Source: Algoriphagus winogradskyi (GTDB lineage Bacteria; Bacteroidota; Bacteroidia; Cytophagales; Cyclobacteriaceae). Taken from it: a stretch of DNA of 64,000 nt. Below are positions 15,613 to 25,239 of this stretch, piece after piece. Numbering within the stretch: the first letter of the stretch is position 1; every line of letters begins with the position of its first letter. A program made the translations under genes and the position numbers. The notes under the pieces were generated by a model. It was given only the letters and a program-made list of their open reading frames with translations. It was not told where the DNA came from and did not search any database. Location: the NCBI RefSeq assembly GCF_900182815.1, contig NZ_FXUA01000003.1, positions 372,001 to 436,000 on the forward strand, read 5' to 3'.

Positions 15613-17130
15613 TTATTTATCCCACCAAACTTTCGTTGCGAGATTATCAGCTCCACTAGCTGAAATGGCCGCTTGCACGTTTTCAGAGTTTACTGATATC
15701 TCAGAATTCGGATAAGTAATTCTATTAATAAAATCAACTTCTTTTCCAGGGAATGGATTGGTGGTGAGCATAGGGAATCCAGATCTTCGGAAATTGGCAA
15801 ATGCCTCTGGTCCATTCATAAAGGATGACACCCAATATTGAGTATTGATCATTTCTATTGCTTTTGAAGCATCAAGTGGATTTGCTGACAAATAGGCATC
15901 TACAGCTGCTAGTGGTATTGAAGAGGCGGCATCTACCGTGCCCAACTGCTCCATGTGAGCTCTTACTCCTGCGTTATAATACGTTTCAACGTCTCCTGAG
16001 CTGATCCACCCCCTCTGTCTAGCCTCAGCTAACAGGAGGTAGTTTTGGGAAGCTGTAACTAAGAAAGTTGGTGCTGTATTTTTCGCAAGTCTTCTTCTAT
16101 CTGCTTGCGCAAATTCATAAAAGCTGGTCAATCCTAAATCCGCAGCTGCTTTTACAGCTCCCGCATTGTCATTTCCCATTGGCATTCCCACGTGCACACT
16201 AGCTTCATATGTCCCTGAGGCTACTGTTTGCTCAGGACCTGATTTAGCATCTACATAGGTGATTGCTATTGCAGATAGACGAGGGTCATTTTTACTTCGC
16301 AAATAATCCACAAATGGAGCAGTTAAATAAAAATTAGACGCCTCTGTGGAATTAAGTAAGTTTCCTATCGTATTCAAATAGTTAGCATCATGGGCAATTT
16401 TTGCATTATTTACATTTGAAAGAATCACTCCACCTTGAAATGCTGCCTGAACTACCTGTTGTGCCTTCGTTGCATTCACTGCACTCAGCCTCATTCCAGC
16501 TCTCAACAATATCGAGTTGCCAAAGCTTTTCCATTTATTCAAATCGCCCCCATACAGAATATCTGCACTTTCAATTTTTCCGGATAGATTCAACGCTGCA
16601 GTAGCCTCAGTCAATTCTTTGATTATGTCCTCATAAATGACTTCTTGGGAATCATATTTTGGAAAAAACACCTGTTGAGAATAGCCTACTCCGCCTTCGA
16701 AATACGGGATACTTCCATAGTCATCCGTCAAAACCATAAATGCAAATGCCTGAAGAATCCGTGTCATATTAAGCAGGTTAGCTCTGCTCGGATCATCTTG
16801 AACTTGACTTATCACATCCTTGGTATTCTTAATCACATCCCGATAGTATCGCTGCCAAAGTTCCTGTGTTGAGTTTCTATTATCCTGGTTATAATTGGCT
16901 CCTGTAAGGACACCTGAATTTGGCGAAATTATCTGCTGAACAATCCCTATGTCATAAACCAAGGTACCGTTGGGATAGGCACAGCCTACTATGGCTGCAT
17001 TCAGTTGAAACGCAGGGTCAATAGCTGTGGCACTGACTTTATTAGTATTGAGCTCGTCGAAGTTATTGTCACATGCTGATGCATACATCAGAATGGACGC
17101 TAAGAATATATAATTTAAGATCTTTTTCAT
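15613..17130 (-). CDS. SusD/RagB-family nutrient-binding lipoprotein
   Basis: A 505-residue surface lipoprotein with lipobox YASAC (Cys20) followed by the DNNFDELNTNKVSAT start typical of the SusD-like 2 type. The mature part is helix-rich with TPR-like packing, including QNYLLLAEARQRGW and EAFANFRRSGFPML, which are recurrent in SusD proteins. SusD forms the lid of the SusC transporter and captures ligand at the cell surface. The gene follows susC by 11 bp, so the pair is translated together. The ligand cannot be inferred, though the downstream enzymes suggest a hydroxy or sugar acid, or a conjugate releasing one. Confidence 0.93.
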   Translation of the reverse strand: MKKILNYIFLASILMYASACDNNFDELNTNKVSATAIDPAFQLNAAIVGCAYPNGTLVYDIGIVQQIISPNSGVLTGANYNQDNRNSTQELWQRYYRDVIKNTKDVISQVQDDPSRANLLNMTRILQAFAFMVLTDDYGSIPYFEGGVGYSQQVFFPKYDSQEVIYEDIIKELTEATAALNLSGKIESADILYGGDLNKWKSFGNSILLRAGMRLSAVNATKAQQVVQAAFQGGVILSNVNNAKIAHDANYLNTIGNLLNSTEASNFYLTAPFVDYLRSKNDPRLSAIAITYVDAKSGPEQTVASGTYEASVHVGMPMGNDNAGAVKAAADLGLTSFYEFAQADRRRLAKNTAPTFLVTASQNYLLLAEARQRGWISSGDVETYYNAGVRAHMEQLGTVDAASSIPLAAVDAYLSANPLDASKAIEMINTQYWVSSFMNGPEAFANFRRSGFPMLTTNPFPGKEVDFINRITYPNSEISVNSENVQAAISASGADNLATKVWWDK

Positions 17131-17141
17131 GTGTATAAAAC

Positions 17142-20100
17142 TTAGAATTTGACGTTAAGATTGAAACCTAAACCTCTGGTAGAAGGAAGACCAGTGGACT
17201 CCATACCAACCAAATTATCAGAAGAATACCCGAATGATTCTGGATCAATATTATCAACCCATTTCTTTATCATGAATACGTTGTTTGCTACGAAATTCAG
17301 CTTCACTGATTTGAATGGTTGGTTTTCAGGTAAATGTTTGGTGAAATCATACCCTAAAGTGATTTGCCGAAGTTTGACATATCCTCCATCGTAGATTATA
17401 GGCTCTACTAAAGCTTGTGATCTAACCACTTCCCAGTAGGACTGCACTGGAGCTACTGCGGTGTTTATCTCACCAGCTTCGTTCACACCAACTCCTACGA
17501 CCCCACCTTCTCTTCCTTCCAAGGTCATCTTATGTAAACCATGTCTGGTAGCGTTAAAATTCGTACCCGAAAGCATAATATTGCCCAACTTGTAGTCAAT
17601 CAAGAAAGAAAGCATTACTCCTTTATAATTGAGTGAGTTATTAAATCCTCCAACCCAATTTGGTAGCGCACTTCCGAAATTAACTAGATCAGTGGTTCTG
17701 AGTGGAAGACCATTTGCTCCAAAGATTTTTCTCCCCTGATCATCCCTTCTGTAGCCAAATCCTGCAACCTGTCCCATTTCCATTCCAACGATTTGTCTCA
17801 ATTCACCATTGAATACGTGGGTTCCGACAGTAATCCGTTCACCGGGATTATCAGTCAGTAGGCTTAGAACTTTTGTTTTATTGTAGGCAGAGTTTGCTGA
17901 AAATTCCCAAGTGAAATTCTTGTTCTCAATAGGGACAATCGTTAAGAGCATTTCAATCCCCTTATTTTCACTTTGACCACTGTTAATAGAAGTATTGACA
18001 AAACCAGAAGCGTCTGAAATCTGAGCGCTTACAATCTGATCAGTAGTGAGTTTTCTATAAGCTGCCATATCCAAACTCACTTTGCCTTGAAACATTCTCA
18101 GCTCAAATCCAACTTCTGCTTCACCAATTCGCATTGGTCTCAAATTTGGATTTGGAAGATTGGTTCCGTTAGGCCCTCCTACTGGCTGACCTCCAAACAA
18201 GTTGTTGTTTATGCCATAAAATAGCACATTGGAATACGCTCCTACGTCAGCATCACTACCCACTTCAGCGTATGCTACTCTTAATTTTCCAAAATTCAAC
18301 CAGCTGTTTTGTGCAAAATTCTCAGTGAATACCCAGCTAGCTGACAAAGAAGGATAAAGGATGCTCCTATTTTCTCTAGAAAGAGTTGAAAACCAATCGT
18401 TTCTAATAGTACCTGTAAGGAACAGCATATCCTTATAGGATACTTCTGCAGAACCATACAATGAATTAACTGCACGCTCATTCAAATCATATATTGGATC
18501 TTTAGCTCTACCATTTTGAACGGTATAGAGGTCTCTAACCACGAAGTCAGTGACCTGTACACTATTTAGGTCTGACCTTCTCTGCATATGATTACCTCCA
18601 ATATTTGCATTGATTCCGAAGTCGCCAAATTCCTTATTCGCATTGATTAAAAAGTCTGTATTTATCTCACGGAATCTTCTTTGCTCTTGCGTGTACACTC
18701 CATTTACGAATCCTGCTGGCGCTGGTGCCCTCGACGCTTGTCCCGTCGGAAAGTTGTTGTAATCCTGGTCTCTAGTCCAGAAGTCCTGACCAACTCTACC
18801 TTGGACAAATAACCAGTCAGTAAATTGATATTTAACTGCTAAATTCCCGAATATCCTATCTCTGCGGATGTTCTGAAACTGATCAGAAAGTGTGAAATAT
18901 GGATTGGTACGATTTCTAAACCTGGAATAAACCGCCTCGTTTCCATTTGCATCATACCGGTTGTCACGAAGGACATCCAGTGGCATGGAGTTAGCCATAT
19001 TGTAAAGCGCTACTGGAATCGTATTATCCTGCTGACCAATGTTTGGTGGATTTTCATTCTCTTCATGAGAATAATTAAAGTTTCCCCGGAAACTGAACTT
19101 TGGACTCAAATCATAAGCAAAGCCCAAATTGATAGTCTTTCGATTGTAAACATTGTTTGGCACAATACCCTTACTATTCAGATCTGAAAAAGACAAACTC
19201 ATTCCACCCTTTTCGGTAGAAGTAGCGAGGGTAATAGAATTAGTCACATTCTGACCATTGCGAAAGAAATCATTGATAATGCCTTTTACTGGTTCATAAG
19301 GAACTGTAATTCCGTCAAAAAGCATTTGGGTCATGCCAGGAGCAAATTTCTCTCCGAAAGACCATTGTCCAGAGGTTGGGTTTGGGGTAGTAGGCCGAAT
19401 ACCTTGTTCGCCTTGCCCATATTCATATTGGTAGTCAGTGAAATCTAGCGGGGCTTCGTTCGTATAGTTCAGGTTATAAGTAACTCCCATGCCGCGACTA
19501 TCATTTTTTGTTTTGGTGGTAATCATCACTACCCCGTCTTTGGCTCGAGAACCGTACAAGGCAGCAGCTGCAGCTCCTTTGAGGATGGTCATAGATTGCA
19601 CATCATCTGGGTTAATACTGGACAATCCATCACCTCCATCAGAAGTGTTACCTCCTCCACGTACGCCAATACTACTATCCGAAGCATTATTCCCGGGATT
19701 TGAACCGAAATTTGTATTGTCGATAGGGACACCATTTACTACAATCAGCGGATTATTTTGTCCGGATATTGAGGACTGACCACGAATACGGATTTTAGAC
19801 GTACCTCCAGGACCAGAGCCTAGTGCTGAAATACTTACACCCGCTACTTTGCCTTGTAGCGCGTTCATAACGTTAGGAGTTCTGTTAATAGTCAACTCAT
19901 CAGATTTAACTGTTGAGGTAGCATACCCAAGACTTTTTGCTGATTTCTCGATTCCCAAGGCAGTTACTACTACTTCTTCCAAGTCGCTAGCATCCACTTG
20001 CATGCTGATGTTGACTACAGACCGATTGCCAACCACTTCTTCTTGATTGAGATATCCTACAAAAGAAAAAACTAGAACAGATGTTTCGCTTTCTACATTA

Positions 20101-20681
20101 ATGGTATAGTTTCCATTGTTCCCAGAAACGGTACCTGTGGAGGTTCCTTTAAGAAGAATATTAACACCGGGAAAACCCATACCATTTTCATCAGTCACTC
20201 TACCGGTAATTTCTATCCTCCGTCTCTCGATTGTTGAAATGGAGTTTCTTGAAATTCTTGAATTTAAATCGGACCCTCTGCCTGCTGAAGAGGGTGACTG
20301 GGTTGATGTGAGGATATTCTTCAAATCCGCTCCTTTAGCGGTTGGGCTTGATCTGCTTTGGAATATCACATAAAAATTCTCACCAGCTTTCTCATAGCTG
20401 AGTCCTGTTTCTCTCAGGATTACTTTCAATCCCTCTTCTACAGAACTAAATGAAGATTTTGACGATTTGATTCTTTTTGATTGAACCAGCTCATCCTTAT
20501 ACGCTATCGAGACTTTAAACTTATTCTCGAACTGTGTCAGTACCTCTTTAAGGTATCTGTTTTCACTCCTAGACGAAAAGGTATCTAGGTTCTTTTCCGA
20601 AGCTATCAAACCCTCGACTTGCGCTGATGCAAACCAAGAAATCGAATAGCTCATACATAATAATAGTACAAACTTTCTCAT
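17142..20681 (-). CDS. SusC/RagA-family TonB-dependent transporter with STN domain
   Basis: An 1179-residue outer-membrane transporter. In order it has a Sec leader (cleavage near ASAQ), an STN domain (about 40-108), a linker, a carboxypeptidase-like beta sandwich (about 154-235; RVTDENGMGFPGVNI, FVGYLNQEEV), a plug starting at the TonB box region EEVVVTALG, and a 22-strand barrel. The STN domain touches the FecR protein in the periplasm, so this transporter both imports ligand and signals its presence. The genes for FecR and the ECF sigma factor lie directly upstream. The final residues (GLGFNLNVKF) form the aromatic-ended last strand. Substrate unknown; it works with the SusD protein at 15613-17130. 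Confidence 0.95.
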   Translation of the reverse strand: MRKFVLLLCMSYSISWFASAQVEGLIASEKNLDTFSSRSENRYLKEVLTQFENKFKVSIAYKDELVQSKRIKSSKSSFSSVEEGLKVILRETGLSYEKAGENFYVIFQSRSSPTAKGADLKNILTSTQSPSSAGRGSDLNSRISRNSISTIERRRIEITGRVTDENGMGFPGVNILLKGTSTGTVSGNNGNYTINVESETSVLVFSFVGYLNQEEVVGNRSVVNISMQVDASDLEEVVVTALGIEKSAKSLGYATSTVKSDELTINRTPNVMNALQGKVAGVSISALGSGPGGTSKIRIRGQSSISGQNNPLIVVNGVPIDNTNFGSNPGNNASDSSIGVRGGGNTSDGGDGLSSINPDDVQSMTILKGAAAAALYGSRAKDGVVMITTKTKNDSRGMGVTYNLNYTNEAPLDFTDYQYEYGQGEQGIRPTTPNPTSGQWSFGEKFAPGMTQMLFDGITVPYEPVKGIINDFFRNGQNVTNSITLATSTEKGGMSLSFSDLNSKGIVPNNVYNRKTINLGFAYDLSPKFSFRGNFNYSHEENENPPNIGQQDNTIPVALYNMANSMPLDVLRDNRYDANGNEAVYSRFRNRTNPYFTLSDQFQNIRRDRIFGNLAVKYQFTDWLFVQGRVGQDFWTRDQDYNNFPTGQASRAPAPAGFVNGVYTQEQRRFREINTDFLINANKEFGDFGINANIGGNHMQRRSDLNSVQVTDFVVRDLYTVQNGRAKDPIYDLNERAVNSLYGSAEVSYKDMLFLTGTIRNDWFSTLSRENRSILYPSLSASWVFTENFAQNSWLNFGKLRVAYAEVGSDADVGAYSNVLFYGINNNLFGGQPVGGPNGTNLPNPNLRPMRIGEAEVGFELRMFQGKVSLDMAAYRKLTTDQIVSAQISDASGFVNTSINSGQSENKGIEMLLTIVPIENKNFTWEFSANSAYNKTKVLSLLTDNPGERITVGTHVFNGELRQIVGMEMGQVAGFGYRRDDQGRKIFGANGLPLRTTDLVNFGSALPNWVGGFNNSLNYKGVMLSFLIDYKLGNIMLSGTNFNATRHGLHKMTLEGREGGVVGVGVNEAGEINTAVAPVQSYWEVVRSQALVEPIIYDGGYVKLRQITLGYDFTKHLPENQPFKSVKLNFVANNVFMIKKWVDNIDPESFGYSSDNLVGMESTGLPSTRGLGFNLNVKF

Positions 20682-20714
20682 TGTAAACAGGTTTCAGGTT
20701 ATTTGGGGAATACT

Positions 20715-21734
20715 TCATTTTGGGTTTTTAATCAGGTACTTATTTTTCTCGTTTACTATTTCAATATTGAAGATTCTGGAAATTTGATCCATGAAATTGG
20801 CAGCATTACCTAGTGGCATTGAGCCAGATGCTGTTTGCTTCAGTATTTCCTCATCTTCAAATTCAATCTCAATTCCATAGTTATTTTTTGCCATGGTGAT
20901 GATTTCACCTAAACTGGTTTCATCCAAGTTTAGAACCTTATCTTTCCAGGAGGTATAGAGCGATGTATTCACTTTTTTACGTTGAAACTTACTCTGTTTA
21001 AACTCTACCAAATCACCCGGATTCATCAAGATTTTCCCTTCCTTATCCTTAACAGGGAAACTTAGCGTTACAGCTCCTGAGGTCAATACTACCTCCGTCT
21101 CTTGAGATCGGTTATATACATTAAATTCTGTCCCTAAGACTTCTATAGCCACGTTTTGGGAACTAAGAACTTTAAAAGGCTGATGATTTTTTTTGTGGAC
21201 TACGTTAAAAAATGCCTCACCCTCGATCCATACATCTCTAGACATCTGACCTTCCCAATTGTCTTTAAATGTCAGTTTGGAATTTGAATTCAAAATCACC
21301 TTGGAACTATCTGGAAGTATGAATTCTTTCGTCTCTCCAAATGCTGTTTGGTATTCGATTTCTTGTGGCAAATCATACCAATACCAAGCTAGAAAGACCA
21401 ATGCAAAAGATGCAACAGCATAGGCAAAAGACCAGAAAAACCTCCTGTCTGGAGTTGGCTTAGAAAACTTTGGGGGCTGTTTGACCTCGCTTTGAATGGC
21501 GCCCCACACCAATACCATTTCACTTGGATTCATCTCAATCTTTGAATGCTCCAAACTCAAAACCAACCTTCTCGCTTCCTCAATCAACTCTGTTTTGGAT
21601 GGATTGGAATCCTTCCAATCCATCCAAAACTCATCGTGTATAGGGTCAGAATAAAGCACCCATTCCTTAAAAAATGGGTCTATGACAAAGTCATTTACTG
21701 AAAAATTGGAGTAATCTGAAAGCTGATGATTCAC
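20715..21734 (-). CDS. FecR-family anti-sigma factor
   Basis: A 339-residue single-pass regulator. The N-terminal 85 residues are cytoplasmic and bind sigma; a membrane helix lies at about 99-120 (FFWSFAYAVASFALVFLAW). The periplasmic part has the FecR domain (about 128-240, with QTAFGETKEFILPDSSKVILN, where FecR proteins have TxxGxxxxxxLPDGSxVxLN). It ends with a DUF4974/STN-like domain (about 260-335). It holds the ECF sigma factor inactive until the SusC STN domain reports bound ligand. It lies between the sigma gene (87 bp upstream) and susC (33 bp downstream), the standard order for trans-envelope signalling loci. Confidence 0.93.
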   Translation of the reverse strand: MNHQLSDYSNFSVNDFVIDPFFKEWVLYSDPIHDEFWMDWKDSNPSKTELIEEARRLVLSLEHSKIEMNPSEMVLVWGAIQSEVKQPPKFSKPTPDRRFFWSFAYAVASFALVFLAWYWYDLPQEIEYQTAFGETKEFILPDSSKVILNSNSKLTFKDNWEGQMSRDVWIEGEAFFNVVHKKNHQPFKVLSSQNVAIEVLGTEFNVYNRSQETEVVLTSGAVTLSFPVKDKEGKILMNPGDLVEFKQSKFQRKKVNTSLYTSWKDKVLNLDETSLGEIITMAKNNYGIEIEFEDEEILKQTASGSMPLGNAANFMDQISRIFNIEIVNEKNKYLIKNPK

Positions 21735-21821
21735 TATGTCTCTTTTGGTTGATACCTATAAGAGTGTAGAAGTGATAAAACCTCATCATATTTTTTTTAA
21801 AAATTCAAAAACAAAAAAAAA

Positions 21822-22454
21822 CTATGCTAGGTAGTTTAAGTATGAGCCAAATAATAGTGCTTTGAGCACAACTCTCAAGCATTGCAAGGCCTTTGAAAGT
21901 AGATTATGGGCAGAAGCAGGCGTGATAGACATTATACTGGATATTTCAGCATAACTGAGGTCATTGAAATATTTGAGAACAATGATTTCTCGCTGCCTTT
22001 TTGAGATTTTAGTTAATGCAGTAGTAACCTTGCTTTTATTATCCTTCAAATAATCTTGGGAAATCAACTCTTCTTCGACGGATGATTCACATTCACTTAA
22101 TTGGCAATCTTCATTCATGTCTGAATAAAGTTTTCGATCGCGTGTAATGTGCTGTATGAGTAAATTTCGAAATGATTTAAAAAGGTAATATTTAACAGAG
22201 TCAACCTCAGAAAGGCCTTCGCGCCTATTCCAGATGTTTGTAAAAAGCTCCTGGACACAGTCTTTAACCAGCTCACGGTTATAGCAAAAATGCATGCCGT
22301 AATTAAAAAGCAAGTTGGAAAACCTCTGATAGAGATTAGAAAAAGCGAGGTCATTGCCCTTTCTGACACTTTGCCACAAGGCTCTATCGTCAGATTGAGT
22401 TTTTCGGTCGGTTTTTGGGCTTCTGGAAATAAATAAGTTAACCGGACTACTCAT
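21822..22454 (-). CDS. ECF-type RNA polymerase sigma factor (Bacteroidota FecI-like)
   Basis: A 210-residue sigma-70 family protein. Region 2 includes AFSNLYQRFSNLLFNYG and DCVQELFTNIWNRRE (core binding and -10 recognition); region 4 is a helix-turn-helix in LSYAEISSIMSITPASAHNLLSKAL. Length and motifs fit the Bacteroidota ECF group that pairs with FecR and SusC. It should direct transcription of the SusCD block and probably its own gene. The start chosen gives about 25 residues ahead of region 2; a later start is possible but there is no other Met before the domain. The upstream 119 bp is AT-rich and holds no clear housekeeping promoter. Confidence 0.93.
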   Translation of the reverse strand: MSSPVNLFISRSPKTDRKTQSDDRALWQSVRKGNDLAFSNLYQRFSNLLFNYGMHFCYNRELVKDCVQELFTNIWNRREGLSEVDSVKYYLFKSFRNLLIQHITRDRKLYSDMNEDCQLSECESSVEEELISQDYLKDNKSKVTTALTKISKRQREIIVLKYFNDLSYAEISSIMSITPASAHNLLSKALQCLRVVLKALLFGSYLNYLA

Positions 22455-22573
22455 ATTCGAAATTTTATTTCTGTAAAACTCCGAATCAAGGTAATAAGTT
22501 TTTTATCATATATCAAAAACTTACTTTTTGTATTGAAAAATGATTAAAAAACCAACTAATAGCCATTTTACAA

Positions 22574-23713
22574 TCACATAAGTACCCCAGCTATAAAAAA
22601 ACCAGCATAGGTACCTAAAGCATTACCAAGGCTTCCTACCAAAACACCAGGAATTAATAAGTCCGGACGATTGAGACTCTCTGCTGAAGCAAGTGCGGTA
22701 GTATTACCTCCAACATTTGCTTGAGAAGCTACGGCAATCACATCCCAATCTACTTTGAAAAGCGCACCGATTCCAAAGATCACTGCCCCGTGAACCAGTA
22801 CAAGTAAACCGACAAATAGAAAGAGAGTGCCGGCCAAGTCGCCTAGCCCATAAAGTGTACTCAAGTCACACAGGGTCCCGATAGCAGCTAGAAAAAGTAA
22901 AATGAGAAAAAAACCGAGGGTATGCGTCCCGGATAGTCTTTTCACAAAGGGTATTTGTGCCAACATCAAAGCTATACTAGTCAAGGTAATGATCTCCGGC
23001 ATTTCAGGAAAAAACTGACTCACAAGCTTTGATACTGCCATAGCTAAAAATGCAATCCCCAGCACTGACGCTAAGCCCGCAATGCTAATAGACTCTGCTT
23101 GCTTGATCTTTTGAGTTTCACCTGTTGTAGGTGAGAGTTTTTTTCTGGGAAAAAAGGATTGCAAATATTTGGGTAAAATTAGTGTAGCAATAATCCAAAC
23201 TGTTCCAATCAGGCTATCCACTACAGTGGTAGCTGCATACAAATCCGGATTTTCATTTACATGATAGCTAAGTGCTATGGCATTGAAATTAATACTTCCA
23301 CCGATGTAGGTACCTGTAAACATTCCCGCCACAGCATTCGCCATTGGTCCAATTGCCTCAGCCGGTCTTACTAAAAACCAAGCAACGAGCACTCCAATGA
23401 TGGTTCCTAGCCCCCCCAAACTGAACATTAGCAACATCGTAGCACCTGCTTTTCTAAGGCTTTTAAGGTCAACTTCCAACAATGCGATAAAAATCCCCAT
23501 GGGGGCCAAGTATATAAAAACACCATTATAAACAGGATTTCCAGTTGCAGCAGTTGGAATGATACCAACATTAGCTGCCAAAGCAGCAAATAAGATCACC
23601 AAAATAGGAGTTCCCAGTGTCTTCCATCCTTTGAATTTTGCTAGCCAAACTGACAGTAACACAATTATACATAGCATGCCACTGACATACATAGGGTCAT
23701 GAATCCAAGTCAT
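22574..23713 (-). CDS. DUF819-family integral membrane protein
   Basis: A 379-residue polytopic protein with about ten to eleven helices, matching the DUF819 (YjcL-like) family: TAATGNPVYNGVFIYLAPMGIFIALLEVDL near the first helices, TGTYIGGSINFNAIAL mid-protein, and the C-terminal SQANVGGNTTALASAESLNRPDLL. The repeated Gly/Asn-rich broken helices resemble the substrate sites of secondary transporters, and the family is likely to be carriers, but no ligand is established to my knowledge. It precedes the sigma gene by 119 bp on the same strand. It may be a second importer for the same catabolic locus or an independent gene. Confidence 0.85.
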   Translation of the reverse strand: MTWIHDPMYVSGMLCIIVLLSVWLAKFKGWKTLGTPILVILFAALAANVGIIPTAATGNPVYNGVFIYLAPMGIFIALLEVDLKSLRKAGATMLLMFSLGGLGTIIGVLVAWFLVRPAEAIGPMANAVAGMFTGTYIGGSINFNAIALSYHVNENPDLYAATTVVDSLIGTVWIIATLILPKYLQSFFPRKKLSPTTGETQKIKQAESISIAGLASVLGIAFLAMAVSKLVSQFFPEMPEIITLTSIALMLAQIPFVKRLSGTHTLGFFLILLFLAAIGTLCDLSTLYGLGDLAGTLFLFVGLLVLVHGAVIFGIGALFKVDWDVIAVASQANVGGNTTALASAESLNRPDLLIPGVLVGSLGNALGTYAGFFIAGVLM

Positions 23714-24144
23714 TGGGGAAATTAGGTAAAAATTAACTTATCGCTTTATCAAAGCTTCTTGAATTACTAGCTGCAATATCTCTCGGCTATTATATTTTTC
23801 ATGATTATCCGCAAAGATGCCAGTCTCCTTAGATTCTTTGCTTATCTAGTAGGAAGACCGAAGACTCCCACAGTGGCGGGACAGGCTGAAGCGGCCTCAA
23901 TTCTCAAGTTTATCATATCCTTTTTAGCTAACTCCATACAGGCACTAAAGCGGATCTACATACTATTTTTAAAAATTGACCAACTTTATGCCTTCCAATC
24001 CCTTTCAACTCTCAAAATGGGTTTCGACGCGTATCAATGTAAGAATGTATGGCGGTGGAATGCGTTGGTAAAACAACTCACTAATCAATAGTCAAAAACA
24101 AGGGTCATGGAAATTGCAACCTTGACCATTTTCCTTGTAGGTTA
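23714..24144. other. Gene-free stretch with a GC-rich patch and weak hairpin
   Basis: No credible gene is seen in these 431 bp. Positions 23855-23897 form a GC-rich patch (GACTCCCACAGTGGCGGGAC at its centre) in an otherwise AT-rich stretch, which could be a dispersed-repeat remnant. GGTCA (24103-24107) and TGACC (24123-24127) make a weak hairpin that, on the minus strand, precedes CTTGTTTTTG and may terminate the aminotransferase transcript. A 96-codon frame in this gap shows no family likeness. Confidence 0.4.
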
Positions 24145-25239
24145 TTAATCTCCAGTCAGGAAAAACTTCTTGATTTTAGCTATCACAAACTCAATTTCCT
24201 CTTCCTTCATCCAAGGATTTAGAGGTAGGGAAAGTCCTCTTTGACTAAGATTACGAGAATTTTTAAATTCTCCTTTGCTTCGAAAAGGCTTCATATCCGG
24301 TAAAATATGCGGATAATGGATTGCCGTACCAATCCCACTTTGTAAAAGGAAATTTTTCAATTCATCTCTTCGATCTGTCTGAATCACTAAAAGATGTGCA
24401 TTATGATCTTCGTCCAAAATATCTAATGGAAGTTTCATTTCATCGATTACTGACAAACCGTCAATATACATTTTCGCATACTTTTTTCTGATTGCTTGAT
24501 TTGACGGAAACTGATCAAAAAACACATTTAAAAACCCAGCTTGAATAGAATCAATACGACTGTTTTTCCCTACAATTTCATGATTATCACGAACCACCTG
24601 CCCATGATTCAATAATAATTTTAACCGCTCATTCACTTGTTGATCTTTGCATAAGCACATCCCCGCCTCTCCCAAAGCCCCAAGGTTTTTAGTAGGATAA
24701 AAACTCAGGCATCCGACATCACCAAAAGTCCCCGCTGCTTTACCATGTTGAAAAGAACCAAAGGACTGAGCGCCATCTTCAATGACCAAAAGCTTGTGAT
24801 ATCTCGCCTTCTTCATCAACTTTTCCATATCCACCATCTTTCCATACAAGTGAACCGGGATCACCGCTTTGGTTTTAGGCGAAATAGCCTCTTCCCAATC
24901 TGCAGCCAAAAGTCCATTTTCATCTGTATCCCAAAAAATTGGAGTTGCCCCAACCATTACTACAACTTCCGCTGTAGAAACCCAAGTTATTGCCGGAATG
25001 ATCACCTCATCTCCTGCACCAATTTCTAATGCTCGCAAAGCAAGTTCCAAAGCATCTGTGCCATTGGCACATGAGATAGAAAATGGAGAATGGAGGTAAT
25101 TTGTAATGTTAGATTCGAAAGCCTGTACTTCCTCTCCTCCGGAGAAAATCCCTTTCTCCAGCATTGCTTCAAATTTGGATTTCAAAGCATTTTTCAGCTC
25201 TCCGTCCATTTTTTTGAGATCAAGAAAGGGGATCTTCAT
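24145..25239 (-). CDS. DegT/DnrJ/EryC1/StrS-family sugar aminotransferase
   Basis: A 364-residue PLP enzyme of the aspartate aminotransferase fold. Visible are the start IPFLDLKKMD, ANGTDALELALRAL (cofactor phosphate region, 58-71), GDEVIIPAITWVSTAEVV, VIEDGAQSFGS (152-162) and the PLP-lysine region SFYPTKNLGALGEAG with Lys184. It transfers an amino group to a keto-sugar nucleotide, as for the WecE or PglE type. The gene overlaps the upstream glycosyltransferase by 20 bp, so both probably modify the same surface glycan. No other nucleotide-sugar genes are nearby, so the product sugar is unknown. Confidence 0.9.
   Translation of the reverse strand: MKIPFLDLKKMDGELKNALKSKFEAMLEKGIFSGGEEVQAFESNITNYLHSPFSISCANGTDALELALRALEIGAGDEVIIPAITWVSTAEVVVMVGATPIFWDTDENGLLAADWEEAISPKTKAVIPVHLYGKMVDMEKLMKKARYHKLLVIEDGAQSFGSFQHGKAAGTFGDVGCLSFYPTKNLGALGEAGMCLCKDQQVNERLKLLLNHGQVVRDNHEIVGKNSRIDSIQAGFLNVFFDQFPSNQAIRKKYAKMYIDGLSVIDEMKLPLDILDEDHNAHLLVIQTDRRDELKNFLLQSGIGTAIHYPHILPDMKPFRSKGEFKNSRNLSQRGLSLPLNPWMKEEEIEFVIAKIKKFFLTGD

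Noticed and set aside
23801..24091. A 96-codon open frame upstream of the DUF819 gene
   Set aside because: No recognisable domain, odd composition, and it spans the GC-rich patch; treated as chance.
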